64,000 nt of DNA from Echinicola sp. 20G (GCF_015533855.1 NZ_AP024154.1:5028501-5092500); one strand, 5' to 3'. Positions 34,942 to 44,036 are shown, numbered from the stretch's first letter. Translations and numbers: made by a program. The notes: generated by a model not told the origin, from the sequence alone.

Positions 34942-36296
34942 AGTACCATTACCATTTTGACGGAAAGCATTGCACCTTTCTGAATTTGAGTATCCTTATC
35001 TTTTTCCTTTCTTGCCCTCTTGCATATGGACAAAGTAATGAACAAAAGGTCAATCTCTATGTAGATAATTTGTTTGAAATCACAAAAATCATGGTTTCTG
35101 ACGTTACTCCTCCGACTGGAGCTTCTCGGTTTTATGCTTACAGCAACTTAGGTGCCTATGCTGTTTTAAATAAACCACAACGAATAAAAGGATCCCTCAT
35201 ATCTGCATTAAACCAAAACCTGACCATTAAATATCCTGACACAGGTAAAATCGACAGTACTTTTACTGCTATTTACAGTATGTTAGGAGTTGGTAAAGGA
35301 ATTATGCCATCAGGAAAGCAACTTTCCTCCGCCCAAGAAACCCTTATCAAAAAGTATAGAAGCAATAATTGGATCAGTAAAAAAGTCTTGCAAAACAGCA
35401 TAACATTTGCCGACAGTGTATCCAAACAAGTATTGGCCTTTGGCAAATCTGACGGTTATGGAAAACTGAGTGCTTTACCTCGCTATGCTCCTGCCAATGA
35501 ACCAGGAACTTGGTACCCTACCCCACCAGCTTACCTAGGAGCAATTGATCCAGAGTGGAGAACAATCCGAACGTTTTACATCAAGGACTTAAAACAGTTC
35601 AAACCCTTAAGCCCTGTTCCATTTTCCATGGACAGTACAAGTTCTTTCTACAAATTGACCAAAGAGGTCTATGACACCACCAAAGTCTTGAACACAGAAA
35701 AAAGACTGATTGCCAACTTTTGGGACTGTAACCCTTTTATGGTTTCGTATTCCGGCCACATGGCCATTGGACTAAAGAAAATCAGTCCTGGCGGCCACTG
35801 GATCAACATCACCGGGATCGCTTGTAAAAAGTCCGGAATCTCCTTTGATGAGGTGGTGGAAGTACATACTTTGGTGGCTACCGGACTTCACGATGCCTTT
35901 ATCAGCTGTTGGGAGGAAAAATATGATAGTGACAGGATTAGGCCTGAAACTGTGATCAACCGATATGTAGATCAAAAATGGCGGCCTATTTTACAGACTC
36001 CACCATTTCCTGAATATACCAGCGGACACAGTGTAATTTCAAGAACCAGCGCCGTCTTGTTGACCAGCTATTTTGGAGATCATTTCAGCTATACCGATAC
36101 TTCTGAAGAGTACTTTGGCTTGCCTCCAAGAAAATTCACTTCATTCTTACAAGCTTCAGAAGAGGCTGCTATCTCCAGACTTTATGGAGGCATTCATTAT
36201 AGGGATGCCATTGAAGAAGGTATCAAGCAAGGAGAAAAAATTGCCAATTACATAATAAAACAAATCAATAGTTCGAAATCCCTATCTGCTAAATAA
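34938..36296 (+). CDS. vanadium-dependent haloperoxidase / PAP2-superfamily protein
   Basis: A 452-residue protein with a signal peptide ending near 'CPLAYGQ'. The C-terminal half has the PAP2/vanadium motif in order: 'RPETVINRYVDQKWRP' with K and R, 'FPEYTSGHSVISRTSAV' with SGH and R, and 'SRLYGGIHYRDAIEEG' with the final H. These residues bind vanadate in haloperoxidases or phosphate in acid phosphatases, and which activity applies cannot be read. The gene starts inside the FG-GAP gene (ATGA overlap), which indicates translational coupling. Such FG-GAP/haloperoxidase pairs recur in Bacteroidota, but their function is not described. It ends at a bidirectional terminator. Confidence 0.88.
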   Translation: MKYHYHFDGKHCTFLNLSILIFFLSCPLAYGQSNEQKVNLYVDNLFEITKIMVSDVTPPTGASRFYAYSNLGAYAVLNKPQRIKGSLISALNQNLTIKYPDTGKIDSTFTAIYSMLGVGKGIMPSGKQLSSAQETLIKKYRSNNWISKKVLQNSITFADSVSKQVLAFGKSDGYGKLSALPRYAPANEPGTWYPTPPAYLGAIDPEWRTIRTFYIKDLKQFKPLSPVPFSMDSTSSFYKLTKEVYDTTKVLNTEKRLIANFWDCNPFMVSYSGHMAIGLKKISPGGHWINITGIACKKSGISFDEVVEVHTLVATGLHDAFISCWEEKYDSDRIRPETVINRYVDQKWRPILQTPPFPEYTSGHSVISRTSAVLLTSYFGDHFSYTDTSEEYFGLPPRKFTSFLQASEEAAISRLYGGIHYRDAIEEGIKQGEKIANYIIKQINSSKSLSAK

Positions 36297-36335
36297 AAAA
36301 ATCCCTTCCAGATTGAATTTGGAAGGGATTTTTTT
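36295..36335. terminator. bidirectional terminator between the haloperoxidase-like and cupin genes
   Basis: A stem of AAAAATCCCTTCCA with TGGAAGGGATTTTT around a loop of about nine bases. It has A/T-runs on both sides and lies between convergent genes. Confidence 0.85.
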
Positions 36336-36340
36336 TGAAT

Positions 36341-36853
36341 TTATTTCCTTTGGAAATCATCCTGGACACGGACGATATCATCTTCATTGGAAGGGTTTTC
36401 GGGATCTGTGTGCATCCAAATTTCAGCAACCACTCCCCAATTGTCCATTCCTACTAGACGATGTCTTTCTCCTTTGGCAAGCTCCACTACTTCACCAAGT
36501 ACTAACGGATCCAAATCACCTTCTTCGTCGGTAGGGCTAGTAATGATGCCACCTTCTCCACCTACTAATTTCCAAATCTCGGCTCTTCGGTGGTGATATT
36601 GCCATGAAAGTCTTTTTTCAGGGCCAACTATCAAAATCTTAGGACTTAACTTTTGCTGAAGTTGAGCTTCGGAAAACTCAACACTTGCAAAAAACTGAGA
36701 TCTGAATTTGCTAATTTGGCTTTCATCAATCACAAAAAAACCTCCCCAAGGTCTTTCTCGATCCTCTGCGGCTACTTTGTAATCATTAAAGTCCAACCAG
36801 TCCTTGATCTGCTTAAAAATTTCTTCCTTAGAAGCACTTTTCTCTATCTTCAT
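36341..36853 (-). CDS. phosphomannose isomerase type II-like cupin protein
   Basis: A 170-residue single-domain cupin resembling the C-terminal isomerase domain of ManC-type enzymes. 'RPWGGFFVIDES' and 'LSWQYHHRRAEIWKLVGGEGGI' (with the metal-binding HH and E) are the diagnostic blocks; 'GERHRLVGMDNWGVVAEIWMH' completes the barrel. It could isomerise mannose-6-phosphate to fructose-6-phosphate. It starts 50 bp after the GH92 gene with no terminator between, so it likely forms the end of the mannoside operon. This fits a pathway of mannose release, transport, phosphorylation and isomerisation. A regulatory cupin role cannot be excluded. Confidence 0.82.
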   Translation of the reverse strand: MKIEKSASKEEIFKQIKDWLDFNDYKVAAEDRERPWGGFFVIDESQISKFRSQFFASVEFSEAQLQQKLSPKILIVGPEKRLSWQYHHRRAEIWKLVGGEGGIITSPTDEEGDLDPLVLGEVVELAKGERHRLVGMDNWGVVAEIWMHTDPENPSNEDDIVRVQDDFQRK

Positions 36854-36903
36854 GTCTTTCTTAGGTTAATAGATTGTCACTTAAAATTATAAATAGAAAT
36901 AGA

Positions 36904-39213
36904 TTAATCCTTGGAAAAAATCTTTTTATTCGGTTTTGATCTCATATAAAAACTCAATGTCCCTCCCGCCATAATATCTTGGTGTTGAATAAAAGGTTTT
37001 TCCAACACTTTTCCATTTAACAATACCTTATCCACATAAACGTTTTTATCTGATTGATTATTGACTTCAACGGTGAAAGTATTTCCATTCTCTAAATTAA
37101 TAGTAGCCTCCTCTACTAAAGGACTACCTAAAGCATAATCGACTGATCCCGGTGCTACTGGGTAAAAACCCAAAGCACTGAAAATATACCAAGCACTCAT
37201 TTGACCAAAATCATCATTGCCCCCGAGGCCATCTTCACCATTTTGATACATGGTACGCAAGATCATTCTGATCTTATCCTGTGATTTCCATGCTTGTTTG
37301 GTCCAATTGTAAAGATAAACTACATGATGGGACGGCTCATTGCCATGCACATAATTTCCAATGATTCCCTCTCGGGAAATATCTTCCGTATTGGCAAAAT
37401 ACTTATCGGGAAGATCCATGGTAAACAAGGAGTCTAAATGCTCAGTAAACTGTTGCTGCCCACCCATCATATCAATCATCGTTTTAGGAGCATGGGGAAC
37501 ATAAAGGCTATAGTTCCAGGCATTCCCCTCGATAAACCCTTGGCCATGCGTATCCAATGGATCAAATCCCTTTTTCCAACTACCATCTTGTAGTTTTGGA
37601 CGCATAAACCCAGACTTCATATCAAATACATTTTTGTAATTTTCCGCTCTTTGGCTAAACTTCTCTGCAATTTCCTCTTCTCCCATTTTCTTAGCCATCT
37701 GCGCAATGGCCCAATCATCATAAGCATACTCTAGCGTCTTGGATACTGAAGCACCACTAAGGTCTTCCGGCACATAACCTTTTTCCATATAAGCCCCTAT
37801 TCCATCAAAATAAGTAGTTTCTGCAGTTTGAACAGCTGCATCCAAAGCATGCTTTAGATCAAAATCATCATTGCCTTTGACCACTGCGTCCGCAATCACC
37901 GAAGCACTATGGTAGCCGATCATGCACCAGTTCTCATTGGCATAATGTGACCAAATGGGCAGCATGGGATGTACACTTTGATCAAAATGTGCCAACATGG
38001 ATTGAATCATATCTCTATTTCTGGCAGGTTGGAGCACATTGAAAAGTGGGTGAAGTGCGCGATAGGTATCCCATAAAGAAAAACTCGTATAATTCACAAA
38101 GTTATCCGCTTGATGCACATTCATATCCAACCCACGATAAGCTCCATCCACATCCATATACTGTGTAGGCCCTAAAAAAGCATGGTACATCGCTGTGTAA
38201 AAGTTAACCTTATCCGCCTCATTGATGGTTTCTACCTTTACTTTGCTCAGTTCTTTATTCCAAAGATCAACTCCCTGCTGATGGATTTCATCAAAGTCCC
38301 AGCCTGGAGTTTCTTCCTGCATATTCTTGATCGCTCCTGCAGTGCTAACTGGTGACAAGGCCAATTTCACCACCAATGACTCCCCATCCTTTAGATCAAA
38401 ATCAAAGTAAGCTCTAATTTGCCTACCAGCAACTTCTGGAAAGTTTTTAGCTTCATTGAAACGTCCCCAAAAACCTCTGTATGCCTGCTTTTGATCATGT
38501 TTTTTATTTCCATACTCTTTTATCGGCCTGTCAAAAGCCAAGGCAAAAAACACTTTTCTAGTTCTTGCCCAGCCTGTTGTTTCCCGGTAACCCGTTACCA
38601 AAGTATCATTTTCTACCCTAAGAAAAGTCCAGACATTTTTCTCTTCATAGTTGTAGATACCAGACATTAGGTCCAAAATTATATGAGCATCTTTACCTTC
38701 GGAATAGGTATACCGATGAACCCCTACACGACTGGTTGCTGTCAACTCGGCATTGATGCCATGATCTTCAAGCTCCACTTGATAATAGGCTGGAGAAGCG
38801 TTTTCCTTTTCATGGGAAAACCTTGAACGATAACCAGTCTCTGGAGCAGAAGCTGTCCCCGGATTAAGTTGCAGTGGACCATTGGTAGGCATTATCAAAA
38901 AGTCTCCCAAATCGGAATGTCCTGTACCACTAAAATGCGTATGGCTGAACCCAACAATGGTAGGGTCGTCATATTGGTAACCTGCACAATAGCGATAAAC
39001 TTCTCCATTGTACCTACCATTCACTTCATAGGAAATAGTATCCGTGTCAGGGCTTAGCTGAACACTTCCAAAAGGCACAGTAGCCCCGGGGTAAGTATGC
39101 CCCATCTTGGCCGTACCAATCATGGGATCAACATATTTTGTCAAGTCCAGTTCTTGGGCAAATCCTGGTAAAACCATTATCCCCATCAAACAGGTCGAGA
39201 GAACTTTTTTCAT
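36904..39213 (-). CDS. GH92 exo-alpha-mannosidase
   Basis: A 769-residue secreted GH92 enzyme. The signal peptide ends near 'VLPGFAQ'. The N-terminal beta domain holds 'YVDPMIGTAKMGHTYPGATVPFG' (core GHTYPGATVPFG) and 'GFSHTHFSGTGHSDLGD'. The catalytic domain has the general-acid candidate E562 in 'FIEGNAWNYS' and the Asp pair D667/D668 in 'GNDDFGQMSAWYIFSALGFYPV'. GH92 enzymes are Ca-dependent, inverting exo-mannosidases acting on alpha-1,2, 1,3, 1,4 or 1,6 links. The motif 'HGNEPSHHVVYLYN' differs from the paralogue below, so the pair probably has complementary specificity. It begins 3 bp after the transporter stop and is likely periplasmic. Confidence 0.93.
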   Translation of the reverse strand: MKKVLSTCLMGIMVLPGFAQELDLTKYVDPMIGTAKMGHTYPGATVPFGSVQLSPDTDTISYEVNGRYNGEVYRYCAGYQYDDPTIVGFSHTHFSGTGHSDLGDFLIMPTNGPLQLNPGTASAPETGYRSRFSHEKENASPAYYQVELEDHGINAELTATSRVGVHRYTYSEGKDAHIILDLMSGIYNYEEKNVWTFLRVENDTLVTGYRETTGWARTRKVFFALAFDRPIKEYGNKKHDQKQAYRGFWGRFNEAKNFPEVAGRQIRAYFDFDLKDGESLVVKLALSPVSTAGAIKNMQEETPGWDFDEIHQQGVDLWNKELSKVKVETINEADKVNFYTAMYHAFLGPTQYMDVDGAYRGLDMNVHQADNFVNYTSFSLWDTYRALHPLFNVLQPARNRDMIQSMLAHFDQSVHPMLPIWSHYANENWCMIGYHSASVIADAVVKGNDDFDLKHALDAAVQTAETTYFDGIGAYMEKGYVPEDLSGASVSKTLEYAYDDWAIAQMAKKMGEEEIAEKFSQRAENYKNVFDMKSGFMRPKLQDGSWKKGFDPLDTHGQGFIEGNAWNYSLYVPHAPKTMIDMMGGQQQFTEHLDSLFTMDLPDKYFANTEDISREGIIGNYVHGNEPSHHVVYLYNWTKQAWKSQDKIRMILRTMYQNGEDGLGGNDDFGQMSAWYIFSALGFYPVAPGSVDYALGSPLVEEATINLENGNTFTVEVNNQSDKNVYVDKVLLNGKVLEKPFIQHQDIMAGGTLSFYMRSKPNKKIFSKD

Positions 39214-39216
39214 AAA

Positions 39217-40626
39217 TTAAGAATGCTTGGGTTTGTATCCATTAAAGCCATAAAAGACGATATATACATAACAAATCATAGGGACCAAAAATGAAAGCTG
39301 TACACTTCCTGACAAATCAGCTACTAGGCCTTGAATCGGTGTCACTACGGCTCCTCCCACAATGGCCATTACCAATAGCGATGAAGCTTGGGCTGTATAT
39401 TTCCCCAAACCTTTGATGGCTAAAGAAAAGATGGTTGGAAACATGATGGAGTTAAACAATCCTACTGCTACAATGGACCAAAGTGCCAGCTGACCTTTCG
39501 CAACAAGCCCAACAGCCAAGAGTGCCAAAACACTCAATCCAAATAACCAAAGCGTACGGTTTGGAATAAATCTACCAATGATGATAACCAAAATATTAAG
39601 CCCAATAAATGCCAAAGCGTACAAAGCCATCTCCTGATCATATACATTGATAATGGTCACAAAGGCCAAAAGGGCTACTCCTCCAATGATCAAAAAGCGA
39701 TTTAGGTTGTTCTTAAAATCGGCTAACGCTACAGCTCCAAAGAACCTTCCGACCATAGCCCCTCCCCAAAACAAGGCCAAATAATGACTGGCTTCCGCTT
39801 CATCCAATCCTGCTATTTCAGGTAATCTTGCAAAATTGATCAGGTTACTTCCAATGGTCACCTCACCGCCCACATAGGCAAAAATAGCAATGATCCCCAA
39901 AAACAAATGACGATGCTTTAATGCTCCGCTATCCGATACAATTACGCCTTGGGCATTGACCTCAGGTAATTTAAACAGCTTAAAAATCAAGGCGATAAAC
40001 AACAATGTCAGCGCCAAAGCTATATAAGGCATTTTCACCGCATCAGCTGAAATATCCAAATCTCCTATCGCTCCAAATATTAAATATCCCCCTATAATCG
40101 GTGCAATGGTTGTTCCCAAAGAGTTAAAAGCTTGAGTCATGTTTAGCCTGCTGGATGCCCCAGAGGGCTTACCCAAAATGGTCACATATGGATTTGCTGC
40201 AATTTGGAGAATGGTGATTCCTGATGCCAATACAAACAGGGCAAATAGGAAAAAAGCATAACTCTCAAAGCTTGCTGCTGGATAGAAAAACAAACATCCG
40301 GCGGCTGAAATGATCAGTCCTAAGATAATTCCATTTTTGTAACCTATTCGACCAATCGGATCACCTTTGGTAATAGAAATAATATAATAGATTAGGGAAA
40401 TGATAAAGTAGGCACCAAAAAAGGCAGTTTGTATCAACATCGCCTGCCAGTTTTGTAAAGTAAATACTTGCTGAAGGTGTGGGATAAGGATATCGTTCAT
40501 GCAGGTGATAAATCCCCACATAAAAAACAGCATGGTCACTAAAAACAAAGGACCAAAATATTTTTGGCCAGAGTCAAATTCTACATTATCTCCGGTCTCT
40601 TGAGTTACACTACTAATTGACGCCAT
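39217..40626 (-). CDS. FucP/GluP-type sugar MFS transporter
   Basis: A 469-residue inner-membrane permease with about 12 helices. 'MLFFMWGFITCMNDILIPHLQ' is the classic start of the FHS (FucP) sugar:proton symporter branch, including GluP and NagP-like carriers. 'ANPYVTILG' and 'SRLNMTQAFNSLGTTIAP' are further signatures. It lies between the ROK kinase (35 bp gap) and a GH92 gene (3 bp gap) on the same strand. The context points to mannose, or a related hexose, freed in the periplasm by the two GH92 enzymes as its cargo. Glucose or fucose remain possible from sequence alone. Confidence 0.9.
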   Translation of the reverse strand: MASISSVTQETGDNVEFDSGQKYFGPLFLVTMLFFMWGFITCMNDILIPHLQQVFTLQNWQAMLIQTAFFGAYFIISLIYYIISITKGDPIGRIGYKNGIILGLIISAAGCLFFYPAASFESYAFFLFALFVLASGITILQIAANPYVTILGKPSGASSRLNMTQAFNSLGTTIAPIIGGYLIFGAIGDLDISADAVKMPYIALALTLLFIALIFKLFKLPEVNAQGVIVSDSGALKHRHLFLGIIAIFAYVGGEVTIGSNLINFARLPEIAGLDEAEASHYLALFWGGAMVGRFFGAVALADFKNNLNRFLIIGGVALLAFVTIINVYDQEMALYALAFIGLNILVIIIGRFIPNRTLWLFGLSVLALLAVGLVAKGQLALWSIVAVGLFNSIMFPTIFSLAIKGLGKYTAQASSLLVMAIVGGAVVTPIQGLVADLSGSVQLSFLVPMICYVYIVFYGFNGYKPKHS

Positions 40627-40661
40627 GGGTCTATTGAATTAGGTTTTATAATTTTTATGGG

Positions 40662-41564
40662 TTAATAAAATGTGCTTTGGCTGTTCTGCCAGCTACAAGC
40701 TGCACCAATGAGTGCTGCCTGTTCACCAAGCTCTGTTATTTTTATTGGAGTATTCAAGCCAGAGCTGGCCAGTTCTTGTTGGATGACAGGGACGAACAAA
40801 GCTTCTGCTTTGGTAATATTCCCCCCTAACACAATAACTTCTGGATGTTCTTTTTGTATGAATTTTTTCAGGAACAAAGCCAAGTTTTCACCAAACTCCT
40901 TGAAAATTTCCTTGGCCACCTCCTTGTTTTCCTCTTTGGAAGTAAGCTCTCTCACTTCCTTGATGTGCTTTCCTGTCTTCTTATAGTAAGTATTGACAAA
41001 CCATCTAGTTGACACATATTCCTCCACAATACTTTCCTGAAAAGGACTGCACCATAAAGCAGCATCTTCTGCAAAAACTCCATGATACCTCGAACTTCCA
41101 AGTCCTGTTCCCAAAGTTAGGCCAATAGCTCTCCCAGCAGCTTTTGCTGCTCCAGCTGCTACTTCTCCCTGTAAAAAACAGGCAGCGTCGTTCTCAAAAT
41201 GGATATCGGCCAAGTCCATCGCCAATGCTTTAGCCAAAAGTTCCTTGACAGGCAACCCATATAATGAATCGTATTTGCCCTGCTCTTTAATCCATGAAAT
41301 TCCCTTAGGATAGTCAAATGGTCCTGGCATGGCAATTCCAATTTTAATATTTGCCCCAGTTCCATGAGTAACTGAGGCTATGCCTTCTTTCCATTCATCA
41401 ATGATAGCAGCAGATGGCCCTGAAGAATTGACCTTACGGCGTACCAATGAATCCTTGTCCAAAACATTGGAACGTAGGTCAACTAACCCCGCAGTGATAT
41501 GAGAGCCTCCTATGTCTACCCCTATGACTTTTTCTATATTCATAAGCAAAGCTTCGGGCAGCAT
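40662..41564 (-). CDS. ROK-family sugar kinase of the mannoside operon
   Basis: A ROK kinase of 293-300 residues. 'VIGVDIGGSHITAGLVD' is the phosphate loop, 'HFENDAACFLQGE' gives the catalytic Asp, and 'AIGLTLGTGLGSS' is the second phosphate-binding strand. It lacks the CxCGxxGC zinc motif. The start is ambiguous: the ATG at 41564 has a near-perfect AAAGGAGG Shine-Dalgarno 7-8 bases upstream, while the ATG at 41543 ('MNIEKVIGVD') better matches the family N-terminus. A 7-bp hairpin covers the first start. The placement between GH92 and the transporter suggests mannose or glucose as substrate; a mannokinase role would feed the cupin isomerase. Confidence 0.87.
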   Translation of the reverse strand: MLPEALLMNIEKVIGVDIGGSHITAGLVDLRSNVLDKDSLVRRKVNSSGPSAAIIDEWKEGIASVTHGTGANIKIGIAMPGPFDYPKGISWIKEQGKYDSLYGLPVKELLAKALAMDLADIHFENDAACFLQGEVAAGAAKAAGRAIGLTLGTGLGSSRYHGVFAEDAALWCSPFQESIVEEYVSTRWFVNTYYKKTGKHIKEVRELTSKEENKEVAKEIFKEFGENLALFLKKFIQKEHPEVIVLGGNITKAEALFVPVIQQELASSGLNTPIKITELGEQAALIGAACSWQNSQSTFY

Positions 41565-41577
41565 AAAGCTGCCCTCC
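41556..41577 (-). promoter_or_regulatory. Shine-Dalgarno and hairpin over the ROK kinase start
   Basis: On the minus strand GGAGG (41577-41573) precedes an ATG at 41564. A perfect 7-bp hairpin (GGGCAGC with GCTGCCC, 5-nt loop, 41556-41574) overlaps both the end of the Shine-Dalgarno and that ATG. It could dampen translation of the first start and favour the ATG at 41543. A strong Shine-Dalgarno is unusual in Bacteroidota. Confidence 0.5.
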
Positions 41578-41597
41578 TTTGTACCATTTTTATTTTA

Positions 41598-43892
41598 TTA
41601 TTCGTTTGAAAGAGAGTAAGGGAAATCTCCCTTCTTCGTTCCTCGCTTTTTGTTTGGTGAAGCGGACATTTCGAAATTCAGCTCTGCTCCTTCCATCAGT
41701 TCTTTATGACTTAGCCAGTTTTTGGAATAATCTTTTCCATTTACTTTCAAGCCTTCTATGTATTTGTTTTCCAAGCTGTTCTCAGGTGCATTGATCACCA
41801 ACTCATTACCATTTTCCAATATCACAGTAATCTTCTTGAACAATGGTGCTCCGATAACATACTGGTCTGTACCAGGGCAAACTGGATAAAAGCCCATCGC
41901 AGAGAACACATACCAAGCTGAAGTCTGGCCATTATCTTCATCTCCACAGTATCCATCAGGAGTTGGGCGATACATACGGTTCATGGTCTCCCTTACCCAG
42001 TGTTGGGCTTTCCAAGGCTTACCTGCGTAATTGTACAGATAAATCATGTGCTGGATAGGTTGGTTTCCATGTGCATATTGTCCCATATTGGCAATCTGCA
42101 TTTCTCTGATCTCATGGATAACACCACCATAATAGCTTTCATCAAAAACAGGAGGCAAAGAAAACACCTGATCCAATTGATTGACAAAAGCTTCTTTTCC
42201 TCCCATCAATTCCATCAACCCCTGAATATCATGAAAAACTGACCAGGTATAATGCCAACTGTTTCCTTCAGTGAAAGCATCTCCCCATTTGAAAGGATTA
42301 AACGGAGCCATAAACTCACCATTCTTATTTTTGCCCCTCATCAATTTGGTTTCTGGATCAAAGAGCTTTTTATAATTTAAGCTGCGAGACTTATAAAGCT
42401 CCACTTCTTCTTTAGGCTTATCAAGGGCCTTTGCCAATTGATAAATGGTAAAATCATCATAGGCATACTCCAAGGTTCTGGCTGCATTTTCATTGATCCC
42501 AACATCATAAGGCACATAACCCAATTCCTTATAATATTCTGCACCAGCCCTACCAACAGCAGTCAGTGGCCCGGCATTATTGGCTCCATGGATTACTGCT
42601 TCATAGAGTGTTTCGATGTCATAGTCGTAATCTCCCTGGTATTTCAAATAAGCATCTGCCACAACTGAAGCTGAATTATTTCCTACCATTACGCTTCTCA
42701 GGCCTGGGCTAGCCCACTCCGGCAACCATCCACTTTCCCTGTAAGCATTTGCCAATCCTTCCTGCATCTGAGCATTCAGCTCAGGGTACATCAAATTAAG
42801 AAAAGGAAAGAGAGACCTAAATGTATCCCAAAATCCAGTATCGGTAAACATGTATCCTGGTAGAACTTCACCATTATACGGGCTGTAATGAACTACATTA
42901 CCACTGGCATCATATTCAAAGAATTTTCTCGGGAACAGCAGAGACCTGTAAAGGCAGGAGTAAAAAGTCTCCATTTGATCTTCAGTACCTCCTTCAGCTT
43001 TGATTCTTCCCAACTCTTCATTCCAAATCGCTCTGCCCTTCTCCTTTACAGTATCAAAATCATCACTTCCAATCTCTTTCAAATTCAGCTCTGCTTGTTC
43101 ATAACTGATAAATGATGATGCCACTTTAGCATTTACGACCTCACCTCTTTTCGTTTTAAATCCAATAACAGCTCCAGTATGGTCGGCTTCGGATTTTAAA
43201 GCATCCTGTAGTTCGCCATCTTTGAAGGTCTGCTGAAAAGTGAAAGCTTTATCAAACTCAATCACAAAATAATTTTTGAAATTATCAGGTACCCCTCCAC
43301 TATTTTTTGTAGTATATCCAATGATTTTATTTTCACCTGGAATCACTTGAACAGAAGATCCTTTATCCAATGCATCCAAAATTACGTATGCATTCTCTGT
43401 CTCGGGAAAGGTAAACCTAAACCTTGCCGCTCTCTCTGTAGGTGCAATCTCAGTAGTGATATCATGATCAGCCAAGTAAACACTATAGTAATATGGGTTT
43501 ACTGTTTCGGACTTATGGGAATACCAACTTGCCCTGTCATCCTCATTGAACCTAAGTTCACCAGTGATGGGCATGATCGCAAATTGACCATAGTCATTCA
43601 TCCAGGGTGAAGGTTGATGGGTTTGCTTAAATCCTCTGATTTTGTCCGCATTATAAGTATAAGCCCATCCATGCCCCATTGTACCAGTCTGGGGGGTCCA
43701 GAAGTTCATTCCCCATGGCAAGGCAATGGCAGGGTAAACATTACCGTTGGACATGCTAGGCTTAGAATCAGTTCCCATAAGCGGTTTGACATAGTCTACC
43801 GGGTTATCTACCTGTTGGATCAGTTGGGTTTGGCCATTTGCAGTAAGGGCTAAAGCCATCAGGGCGATGACGTTCGTCCATATTTTTTTCAT
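41598..43892 (-). CDS. GH92 alpha-mannosidase, divergent paralogue
   Basis: A 764-residue secreted GH92 protein; the signal peptide ends near 'LALTANGQ'. The N-terminal domain has 'YVKPLMGTDSKPSMSNGNVYPAIALPWGMNF' (core NGNVYPAIALPWG). E542 in 'FTEGNSWHYTWSVFHD' corresponds to the general acid. The Asp region reads 'CGDEDNGQTSAWYVFSAMGFYPV' with D651 and D653. The motif 'HGNQPIQHMIYLYN' has Gln where the other GH92 has Glu. It shares family membership but not close identity with the downstream GH92, consistent with another linkage or acceptor. It is the first gene of the operon and has a good promoter with a LacI-type operator 100-145 bp upstream. Confidence 0.92.
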   Translation of the reverse strand: MKKIWTNVIALMALALTANGQTQLIQQVDNPVDYVKPLMGTDSKPSMSNGNVYPAIALPWGMNFWTPQTGTMGHGWAYTYNADKIRGFKQTHQPSPWMNDYGQFAIMPITGELRFNEDDRASWYSHKSETVNPYYYSVYLADHDITTEIAPTERAARFRFTFPETENAYVILDALDKGSSVQVIPGENKIIGYTTKNSGGVPDNFKNYFVIEFDKAFTFQQTFKDGELQDALKSEADHTGAVIGFKTKRGEVVNAKVASSFISYEQAELNLKEIGSDDFDTVKEKGRAIWNEELGRIKAEGGTEDQMETFYSCLYRSLLFPRKFFEYDASGNVVHYSPYNGEVLPGYMFTDTGFWDTFRSLFPFLNLMYPELNAQMQEGLANAYRESGWLPEWASPGLRSVMVGNNSASVVADAYLKYQGDYDYDIETLYEAVIHGANNAGPLTAVGRAGAEYYKELGYVPYDVGINENAARTLEYAYDDFTIYQLAKALDKPKEEVELYKSRSLNYKKLFDPETKLMRGKNKNGEFMAPFNPFKWGDAFTEGNSWHYTWSVFHDIQGLMELMGGKEAFVNQLDQVFSLPPVFDESYYGGVIHEIREMQIANMGQYAHGNQPIQHMIYLYNYAGKPWKAQHWVRETMNRMYRPTPDGYCGDEDNGQTSAWYVFSAMGFYPVCPGTDQYVIGAPLFKKITVILENGNELVINAPENSLENKYIEGLKVNGKDYSKNWLSHKELMEGAELNFEMSASPNKKRGTKKGDFPYSLSNE

Positions 43893-43995
43893 AATGATTA
43901 TTGTTATTTGGGGTTTTATAAGGTCATCAAACCTTTACTCCTTTTTATAAATTCTTTCACGAACATTTTCTACCATATTAAAATGTTCATAATTA

Positions 43996-44003
43996 CAAAT
44001 ATA
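43996..44003 (-). promoter_or_regulatory. Bacteroidota -7 element of the GH92 operon
   Basis: TATATTTG on the minus strand matches the TAnnTTTG consensus exactly. It lies 104 bp before the GH92 start. The expected -33 position, 19 bases further upstream, falls at the TTTTAG end of the palindromic operator at 44023-44036. Confidence 0.6.
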
Positions 44004-44022
44004 TTATCTTAACATTAAAAAG

Positions 44023-44036
44023 CTAAAACCTTTTAG
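44023..44036 (-). promoter_or_regulatory. candidate LacI operator at the GH92 operon
   Basis: CTAAAACCTTTTAG is a CTAAAA-N2-TTTTAG palindrome, extended outward to a 22-bp near-palindrome with one mismatch. A 19-base context, AAAGCTAAAACCTTTTAGT, recurs with one difference upstream of susC at 48995-49008. A LacI-family gene lies in the same locus, and LacI-type proteins bind such even palindromes. Confidence 0.65.
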
